DNA from: Streptomyces sp. NBC_00576
GTDB taxonomy: Bacteria > Actinomycetota > Actinomycetes > Streptomycetales > Streptomycetaceae
Length of the DNA: 64,000 nt
NCBI RefSeq assembly: GCF_036345175.1
Contig: NZ_CP107780.1
Span: forward strand, 6,572,001-6,636,000
Direction of reading: 5' to 3'
This document shows positions 43,085 through 48,542 of this stretch, one piece after another. The position numbers and the translations under genes are program-made. Under the pieces are notes generated by a model. It saw nothing but the letters and a program-made list of their open reading frames with translations, did no database searches and was not told the DNA's origin. Each line of letters starts with the position of its first letter. Positions within the stretch are counted from its first letter, which is position 1.

Positions 43085-44173
43085 ATGGACACCACCGGGG
43101 CCCTCGACGAAGCTCTCCAGCGACTGCACGACTACGGCCCTGAACGCGACGGTTGGTTGTCCAACCACGGTCCGATGGCGGTGGAGGCGCTGGTCCGCAA
43201 CGGTCACGCGACCACCGTGCACCGCTGGCTTGATTACTACCGCGACAAGCTGGAGGACCTGCCCCGCGCCACCGATCCGATCACCGAGGACGGATGGCGG
43301 GAAGCGTTGGGTGATCCCCGCAGGATCGGTGACTGGACGGCGCACTTCGTTCGCCAGACCGCCGACCGACCATGGCGCGAGGTGCTGGTGCAGTGGTGGC
43401 CCCGCCTGCTGCCGGGCATCGCCGCCGGTGCCACCCACCCGGTGATCCGTGTCGGCCATGCCGTCCGCACCCTCCTCGACGACGAGCACGGCAACGACGC
43501 GAGTGCCGGGTCGAGCGCCGACCCGCGTACCGCAGAACTGGCCCATGGCCTCGCCTACTGGGCGGCCCGCAGCCTGCCGACGCCCGGCGTCGCTGCGCCG
43601 GGCGGCACCGCCGGCCCGGGCAAGGCACTGGACGGCATCCCGCCGATCGCGGACCAAACCGGGGGCTTCCGTGACGGCCTCGCGCAGCTGACCGCAACGC
43701 CCGGCTGGACGGCGGCGACCGCCGCACTCAGCCCGGCAGTGACGCCTGAGGAGTCCCGCGACGTGCTGGCCGAGCTCGTCCGGGCAGCCACGTACCGCTA
43801 CGCCACGCACGGCCACCTCAGCCCGATCATGCTGGTGCACGCCGCCACCGCGCCCAACGCCGTGCTGCGCACCCTGCCCGCGCTGCCCCCCGCGCTGTGG
43901 GCACCGAGTCTGAACGCCGCCTGGACGGCGAGCGCCGCGGTGACCGCCCTGTACTCACCAGCCACCCCCGCTCCGGCGTCCGAACTACCGAAGGCCCCTG
44001 CCGGATCGGTAGCGGACGCCGCACAGGAAGTCTTCGCACGCGCGGCCGAGCACGGCGACGAGCACGTAGTGAAGTTCGCCGACACCGCGCTGGACGTAGC
44101 CGCCACCACCGGCAGCACCGGCGCGCTGGTGGCCGCAGCCCGGGCCTGCGAACTGATCGGCCCGGTTCTCTAG
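43085..44173 (+). CDS. Questin oxidase-like protein (DUF4243 family)
   Basis: 362 residues: MDTTGALDEALQRLHDYGPE, then RDGWLSNHGPMAVEALVRNG, then HATTVHRWLDYYRDKL. This matches the questin oxidase-like family, whose fungal members perform a Baeyer-Villiger-type ring opening of anthraquinones. Other conserved pieces are WPRLLPGIAAGATHPVIRVG, then HAVRTLLDDE, and YRYATHGHLSPIMLVHAATA. Histidines in GATHPVIRVGHA and YATHGH could bind a metal. Bacterial homologues are uncharacterised, so the substrate is unknown. It is flanked on both sides by GH13 relics with an identical 38-nt block. GC-rich codon use is normal for the host. Confidence 0.82.
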   Translation: MDTTGALDEALQRLHDYGPERDGWLSNHGPMAVEALVRNGHATTVHRWLDYYRDKLEDLPRATDPITEDGWREALGDPRRIGDWTAHFVRQTADRPWREVLVQWWPRLLPGIAAGATHPVIRVGHAVRTLLDDEHGNDASAGSSADPRTAELAHGLAYWAARSLPTPGVAAPGGTAGPGKALDGIPPIADQTGGFRDGLAQLTATPGWTAATAALSPAVTPEESRDVLAELVRAATYRYATHGHLSPIMLVHAATAPNAVLRTLPALPPALWAPSLNAAWTASAAVTALYSPATPAPASELPKAPAGSVADAAQEVFARAAEHGDEHVVKFADTALDVAATTGSTGALVAAARACELIGPVL

Positions 44174-44195
44174 CGGAAGACGCCCCACCGGCGGC

Positions 44196-44313
44196 GGGAA
44201 CGCTCCGGCCCCACGGTCCGAGGCCGCGACGGCTGCACTGACGGTCGGCGACGGGAGCACTCCGGCCGACCTCCCCGCGCCAAGTGGCGCCCGAATACGC
44301 CAGGGCCTGTCCG
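44196..44313 (+). pseudogene. Relic of the GH13 3' end and its terminator arm (copy B)
   Basis: The first 38 nt (44196-44233) are identical to 42921-42958 and correspond to the TWERSG...RGRDG region of the GH13 gene. The sequence then resembles 41657-41713, and finally contains 27 nt (44287-44313) identical to 41714-41740: the downstream flank plus the left arm of the GH13 terminator. About 380 bp of the GH13 gene between these blocks are missing. The terminator's right arm is also absent, so it no longer forms a stem. Confidence 0.82.
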
Positions 44314-44317
44314 TTGT

Positions 44318-44737
44318 TCACTCCCCCCTATGTGCGTCGATCTCGGCGATCAGGGCCTCGATACGGGTCCTGATCTGGTCCCGGATGGGGCGCACGGCCT
44401 CGACGCCCTTGCCGGCCGGGTCCTCCAGGGCCCAGTCGAGGTACTTCTTGCCGGGGAAGACCGGGCAGGCGTCGCCGCAGCCCATCGTGATGACGTAGTC
44501 GGACGCCTGGACGGCCTCGGTGGTGAGGATCTTCGGTCTGGCGTCGGCGATGTCGACGCCGACTTCCTTCATGGCCTCGACCGCGGAGGGGTTGACCCGG
44601 TCTCCGGGGATGGAACCAGCAGACCGCACCTCGATCCGGTCGCCCGCGAGGTGGTCGAGGAAACCGGCGGCCATCTGCGAGCGCCCGGCGTTGTGGACAC
44701 AGACGAACAACACGGAGGCGAGCGGGCTGGAGGACAT
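44318..44737 (-). CDS. arsC: Arsenate reductase, low-molecular-weight phosphatase type
   Basis: 139 residues. ASVLFVCVHNAGRSQMAAGF carries the CX5RS phosphate/arsenate loop with catalytic C13. YVITMGCGDACPVFPGKKYL, then DWALEDP, contains the resolving cysteines (C87 and C91) and the conserved Asp of the arsenate reductase subgroup. It reduces arsenate to arsenite in the cytoplasm; actinobacterial members are recycled by thioredoxin or mycothiol. It is divergent from the ArsR gene, with a palindrome between them. The start is ATG 44737. Its 3' side abuts the GH13 relic with no terminator visible. Confidence 0.9.
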   Translation of the reverse strand: MSSSPLASVLFVCVHNAGRSQMAAGFLDHLAGDRIEVRSAGSIPGDRVNPSAVEAMKEVGVDIADARPKILTTEAVQASDYVITMGCGDACPVFPGKKYLDWALEDPAGKGVEAVRPIRDQIRTRIEALIAEIDAHRGE

Positions 44738-44816
44738 GGATTCTTCCTATCGAGGCGTGAGTCCGTACGCGTATTGGGTGCGGATACGCGTGCGGGTGTG
44801 CGGGCCCAGGCTCAGC

Positions 44817-44836
44817 CCAGACTGGTATCAGTCTGG
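44817..44836. promoter_or_regulatory. Perfect inverted repeat between arsC and the ArsR gene
   Basis: CCAGACTG-GTAT-CAGTCTGG (8-bp arms) lies about 22 nt before the ArsR start. A related TATCAG occurs again at 44850. It is a likely ArsR operator controlling both divergent genes. The evidence is palindrome and position only. Confidence 0.65.
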
Positions 44837-44858
44837 AGTGATGTGACAGTATCAGCCC

Positions 44859-45173
44859 ATGCTGAAGTCAGTCGACACTGATCTGATGCGGGTTCTCGCG
44901 GACCCGCTCCGCCTCCAGATCGTCACCCTGCTCGCCAAGGAGACGCTCTGCAGCACCCACCTGATCGAGGAGACGGGGGCCAGACAGACCAACCTCTCCA
45001 ACCATCTGAAGGTGCTGCGCGAGGCCGGGGTCGTGGAGACGGAGCCCTGCGGCCGGTTCACCTACTACCGGCTCAGGCCCGACGTCATCGCCTCCCTCGC
45101 CAGCCGGTTCGCCGACCTGGCGGAGACCGCGCGCGCCACCGCCGAGAACAACGTCAAGCGGTCCTGTCCCTGA
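44859..45173 (+). CDS. ArsR/SmtB-family metalloregulator
   Basis: 104 residues. The winged helix is LMRVLADPLRLQIVTLLAKE, then TLCSTHLIEETGARQTNLSN, then HLKVLREAGVVETEPCGRFT. Three cysteines (ETLCSTH, EPCGRF and the C-terminal RSCP) could bind arsenite, although the classical ELCVCDL motif is replaced by ETLCSTH. Binding would release it from the palindrome upstream and open transcription of its own gene, the aquaporin gene 37 nt downstream and, divergently, arsC. Confidence 0.88.
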   Translation: MLKSVDTDLMRVLADPLRLQIVTLLAKETLCSTHLIEETGARQTNLSNHLKVLREAGVVETEPCGRFTYYRLRPDVIASLASRFADLAETARATAENNVKRSCP

Positions 45174-45210
45174 TCTCCGCCGCTATGGCGACTGCAACGA
45201 AGGAGTCCTG

Positions 45211-46005
45211 TTGACCGCCACCGAGGCCGCCGACGCCATCGAGGCCACCGGGCACGACAGGGCCGGGGAGGCCGCGACCGTCGCCGGGCCGCAGCTCGCG
45301 CCGGGTGCCACGCCGCCCCGTACCCCGCTGAAAGCCCGGGCCGCGGCCGAACTCCTCGGCACCGCCCTTCTCGTCGCCGTCGTGATCGGTTCCGGCGTCC
45401 AGGCCACCGAACTGACGAAGGACGTCGGGGTGCAGCTGCTGGCCAACTCGATCGCCACCGTCTTCGGCCTCGGCATCCTGATCCTGCTGTTCGGCCCGGT
45501 GTCCGGGGCGCACTTCAATCCCGTCGTCACGCTGGCCGAGTGGTGGACCGCCCGGCGCGGGGGCGACGGCGTCACGGCGCGCGAGGTCGCGGTGTACGTC
45601 CCCGCACAGATCGCCGGTGCGATCGCGGGCGCGATCCTGGCCGACGCGATGTTCGGCGAGCCCCTGGTGGAGTGGTCCACGCACGACCGCTCGGCCGGTC
45701 ATCTGCTGCTGGGTGAGGTGGTGGCCACCGCCGGCCTGATCCTGCTGATCTTCGGCCTGGCCCGTACCGACCAGCTGCGGTACGCGCCCGTGGCCGTGGC
45801 CTCGTACATCGGCGCCGCCTACTGGTTCACGTCGTCCACGTCGTTCGCGAACCCGGCGGTGACGATCGGCCGGACCTTCAGTGACACGTTCGCGGGGATC
45901 GCGCCGGGGTCGGTGCCGGGGTTCGTCGGCGCCCAACTGGTCGGAGCGGTGGTCGGGTTGGCGCTGGTCGCGTTCGTCTTCGTACCCGCCCGATCCACTG
46001 AATGA
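45211..46005 (+). CDS. MIP-family aquaporin (AqpS-like), probable arsenite channel
   Basis: 264 residues from TTG 45211, with GAAGGAG 5 nt upstream. Six helices and the two pore motifs are present: GPVSGAHFNPVVTLAEWW (NPV form) and TSFANPAVTIGRTFSDTF (NPA). Aquaglyceroporins in ars operons pass undissociated arsenite down its gradient, replacing an active pump, as in Sinorhizobium meliloti aqpS-arsC. The location directly after an ArsR gene and beside arsC supports this here. A 40-residue hydrophilic N-terminal extension precedes the first helix. The terminal hexamer repeat array follows at once. Confidence 0.88.
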   Translation: MTATEAADAIEATGHDRAGEAATVAGPQLAPGATPPRTPLKARAAAELLGTALLVAVVIGSGVQATELTKDVGVQLLANSIATVFGLGILILLFGPVSGAHFNPVVTLAEWWTARRGGDGVTAREVAVYVPAQIAGAIAGAILADAMFGEPLVEWSTHDRSAGHLLLGEVVATAGLILLIFGLARTDQLRYAPVAVASYIGAAYWFTSSTSFANPAVTIGRTFSDTFAGIAPGSVPGFVGAQLVGAVVGLALVAFVFVPARSTE

Positions 46006-46006
46006 C

Positions 46007-46042
46007 GCCGAAGCCGAAGCCGAAGCCGAAGCCGAAGCCGAA
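46007..46042. repeat. GCCGAA hexamer array after the aquaporin gene
   Basis: Six perfect GCCGAA copies (46007-46042) are followed by three imperfect ones. They lie between the convergent aquaporin and second ArsR genes in a 63-nt gap. Related GAAGCC/CTTCGA-type hexamer runs occur at 16918-16949 and 59605-59660. Confidence 0.85.
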
Positions 46043-46068
46043 GCTGACGCCGAGGCCGAACCGGTCGG

Positions 46069-46446
46069 TCAGGCGGTGGTCGGCGTGATGGTCAGCAGAC
46101 TGCCCATCGCGGTCAGCACGGACGGCTCGACGCGGTAGTAGACCCAGGTGCCGCGCCGCTCGGAGGTGAGCAGGCCGGCCTCCTTGAGCTTCTTCAGGTG
46201 GTGGGAGACGGTCGGCTGCGAGACGCCGACGTCGGAGATGTCGCACACGCACGCCTCGCCGCCCTCGTGCGAGGCGACCAGCGAGAAGAGGCGTAGCCGC
46301 ACCGGGTCGCCGAGCGCCTTGAACATCCGCGCGGCCGTCTCGGCCTCCTCCGCCGTGAACGGGCGCTCGGTGAGAGGCGGACAGCAGGGCGCCGCTGTCT
46401 CGCCGGGGGCGGGGTCCAGCAGCGGCAGGAGCTTCGTATTCGACAT
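46069..46446 (-). CDS. ArsR-family metalloregulator with the classical CVC site
   Basis: 125 residues. The DNA-binding core is ARMFKALGDPVRLRLFSLVA, then SHEGGEACVCDISDVGVSQP, then TVSHHLKKLKEAG. The ACVCDI motif is the arsenite-binding site known from E. coli ArsR. The N-terminus has another vicinal pair, TAAPCCPPL, that might add a ligand. It is divergent from the flavoprotein gene, and the two repeated sites at 46450-46528 are its likely operators. Arsenite or a trivalent methylated arsenical would induce. Confidence 0.9.
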   Translation of the reverse strand: MSNTKLLPLLDPAPGETAAPCCPPLTERPFTAEEAETAARMFKALGDPVRLRLFSLVASHEGGEACVCDISDVGVSQPTVSHHLKKLKEAGLLTSERRGTWVYYRVEPSVLTAMGSLLTITPTTA

Positions 46447-46449
46447 GCA

Positions 46450-46528
46450 TCTATGTTGACATGTGTCGAACCAGCGGGGGAGGGGTCCCGTGGTTAATTC
46501 GATGAATGTCTATGTTGACGGTTGTCGA
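46450..46528. promoter_or_regulatory. Two repeated ArsR operator sites
   Basis: TCTATGTTGACATGTGTCGA (46450-46469) and TCTATGTTGACGGTTGTCGA (46509-46528) match at 17 of 20 positions and are spaced 59 nt apart. Each contains the dyad TTGAC-N-GTCGA. One overlaps the region just before the ArsR start, the other the leader of the flavoprotein gene. They probably coordinate repression of both directions. Confidence 0.7.
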
Positions 46529-46599
46529 TATAGGTGCCACGCTGTCTGGTGAAGGCAAGAGATCGACGGATGTCGAAGCAAAGGGAAATGGGGAATCTC

Positions 46600-47946
46600 G
46601 TGACTGTAGTAGTCATCGGCGCCGGTCCGGTCGGCCTGGCCGCCGCCGCCCGTCTCGTCGAGCGAGGTATCGACCCCCTGGTCCTGGAAGCCGGCCGGGT
46701 CGCGGGCAGCGCCGTACGGGACTGGTCGCACGTCCGTCTGTTCTCCACCTGGGGCGAGATCGTCGACCCGGCCGGCGAGAAGCTCCTCGCCCCGACCGGC
46801 TGGGTCCGCCCCGACGCCGCCACCTTTCCGACCGGCGGCGACTGGGCCGAGCACTACCTCCAGCCCCTCGCCGACGTCCTCGGTGACAAGGTCCGCTACG
46901 GCGTCACGGTGACCGGCGTCGCCCGCGCCGGACGCGACCGCATCGTCGACTCCGGCCGCGACGAGCAGCCCTTCACCGTGCACGTCCAGCTCGCCGACGG
47001 CCACGAGGAGCGGCTCACCGCTCGCGCCGTCATCGACGCCTCCGGCACCTGGGACACCCCCGCCCCGATGGGCGCCGACGGTCTGCCCGCCCTCGGCGAG
47101 AAGACGGCAGCCGAGCACCTCGCCTACCGCGTCCCCGACCTCAACGACCCTGCCGTACGCGCCCGTTACGCGGGCAGGCGCACCGCCGTCATCGGCTCCG
47201 GCGCCTCCGCCTTCACCGCCCTCGCCCTCCTCGCCGACCTGGCGAAGACGGCGGACGGCACGCACGCGGTGTGGATCCTGCGGCGCGGCATCGGCGCGAA
47301 CACCTACGGCGGGGGAGAAGCCGACCAACTGCCCGCGCGCGGCGCGCTGGGCCTGCGGGCCAAGGAAGCCGTCGAGGCCGGCCATGCGAGCGCGGTCACC
47401 GGCTTCCGTACACAGGCTGTGGAGCGGGAGAGCGGCCGGCTCGTCCTCGTTGCCGAGGACGGCCGCCGCCTCGACCCGGTCGACGAGGTCATCGTCCTGA
47501 CCGGCTTCCGCCCCGACCTGTCCTTCCTCTCCGAACTCCGTCTCGGCCTCGACGAACGCCTCCAGGCCCCGACCGCCCTGGCCCCCCTCATCGACCCGAA
47601 CGTGCACTCCTGCGGCACGGTCTACCCGCACGGCGTGAACGAGCTCTCCCACCCGGAAGACGGCGTCTACCTGGTCGGCATGAAGTCCTACGGCCGCGCC
47701 CCGACCTTCCTCGCCATGACCGGCTACGAACAGGTCCGCTCGATCACCGCCGCGATCGCGGGCGACCGGGAGGCCGCCGAGCGCGTCGAACTCACCCTCC
47801 CGGAGACGGGTGTGTGCGGCGGCGCGGGCCTGTTCGACGAGCCGGAGAACACCGAGCAGTCCGGCGGCGGATGCTGCGCCGCCCCCACCACCCTCCGGAT
47901 CGGCACGAGCGCCTTGGCCCCGGCCCCGACGTCCGGCGGCTGCTGA
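46600..47946 (+). CDS. FAD-dependent NAD(P)-binding oxidoreductase of the arsenic cluster (ArsO-like)
   Basis: About 448 residues from GTG 46600 (GGGGAA 5 nt upstream); ATGs at 46570 and 46588 are alternatives. The FAD site is TVVVIGAGPVGLAAAARLVE. The NAD(P) site is RTAVIGSGASAFTALALLAD. IVLTGFRPDLSFLSE and PEDGVYLVGMKSYGRAPTFL are typical of the class B-like flavoproteins annotated as ArsO. The last ~35 residues hold GGGCCAAP and end in GGC, unusual vicinal cysteines. It is co-transcribed with arsI (28 nt gap). A role in oxidising trivalent organoarsenicals is plausible but unproven for this protein. Confidence 0.82.
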   Translation: MTVVVIGAGPVGLAAAARLVERGIDPLVLEAGRVAGSAVRDWSHVRLFSTWGEIVDPAGEKLLAPTGWVRPDAATFPTGGDWAEHYLQPLADVLGDKVRYGVTVTGVARAGRDRIVDSGRDEQPFTVHVQLADGHEERLTARAVIDASGTWDTPAPMGADGLPALGEKTAAEHLAYRVPDLNDPAVRARYAGRRTAVIGSGASAFTALALLADLAKTADGTHAVWILRRGIGANTYGGGEADQLPARGALGLRAKEAVEAGHASAVTGFRTQAVERESGRLVLVAEDGRRLDPVDEVIVLTGFRPDLSFLSELRLGLDERLQAPTALAPLIDPNVHSCGTVYPHGVNELSHPEDGVYLVGMKSYGRAPTFLAMTGYEQVRSITAAIAGDREAAERVELTLPETGVCGGAGLFDEPENTEQSGGGCCAAPTTLRIGTSALAPAPTSGGC

Positions 47947-47974
47947 ACCCCCCATCCACTCAAGGAGGTTCGTC

Positions 47975-48442
47975 ATGTCATCCCGCGTACAGCTCGCCCT
48001 CCGCGTCCCCGATCTCGACGCGTCCGTCGCCTTCTACACCCAGCTCTTCAACACCGAACCCGCCAAACTCCGCGACGGCTACGCCAACTTCACCATCACC
48101 GACCCCCCGCTCAAGCTCGTCCTCATCGAGGGCTCGGCGGGCGAGGCGACCCGCATGGACCACCTCGGTGTCGAGGTCGAAACCACCGAAGCGGTCCACA
48201 CCGCCACCACCCGCCTGAGCGAAGCGGGCCTGACCACCGACGTCGAGAACGACACCACCTGTTGCTACGCCGTCCAGGACAAGGTCTGGGTCCACGGCCC
48301 CGGCCAGGAACCCTGGGAGGTGTACGTCGTCAAGGCCGACGCCGACTCCCTGGCCAAGCAGCAGGGCAGCACCTGCTGCGCCGGCGCCGCGGAGTCCGAC
48401 ACCGACGCGAAGGAACCGGCCATCGCGGGCGGCTGCTGCTGA
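47975..48442 (+). CDS. arsI: ArsI: Fe(II)-dependent C-As lyase (VOC superfamily)
   Basis: 155 residues, ATG with AAGGAGG 7 nt upstream. A two-module VOC fold: VQLALRVPDLDASVAFYTQL ... MDHLGVEVETTEAVHTATTR, then ENDTTCCYAVQDKVWVHGPG, then QEPWEVYVVK. The vicinal pair C96-C97 in DTTCCYAVQDK is the hallmark of ArsI, which binds trivalent methylarsonous acid or aromatic arsenicals and cleaves the C-As bond. Q6, H63 and E115 sit where the VOC metal ligands are expected. The C-terminus adds STCC and GGCC pairs. The related CadI annotation is possible, but the ars context favours ArsI. Confidence 0.9.
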   Translation: MSSRVQLALRVPDLDASVAFYTQLFNTEPAKLRDGYANFTITDPPLKLVLIEGSAGEATRMDHLGVEVETTEAVHTATTRLSEAGLTTDVENDTTCCYAVQDKVWVHGPGQEPWEVYVVKADADSLAKQQGSTCCAGAAESDTDAKEPAIAGGCC

Positions 48443-48484
48443 CGGCCCCTTCACGCCGTACGTGAGTGTGGTGCCGTACGCGAA

Positions 48485-48521
48485 GGAGGGGTGACCCGGC
48501 GATCAGCCGGGTCACCCCTCC
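48485..48521. terminator. Bidirectional terminator between arsI and the beta-propeller gene
   Basis: A 16-bp perfect stem GGAGGGGTGACCCGGC / GCCGGGTCACCCCTCC with the loop GATCA. It separates two convergent genes. Confidence 0.82.
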
Positions 48522-48542
48522 CCGTCAACACCCTCAGCACCG

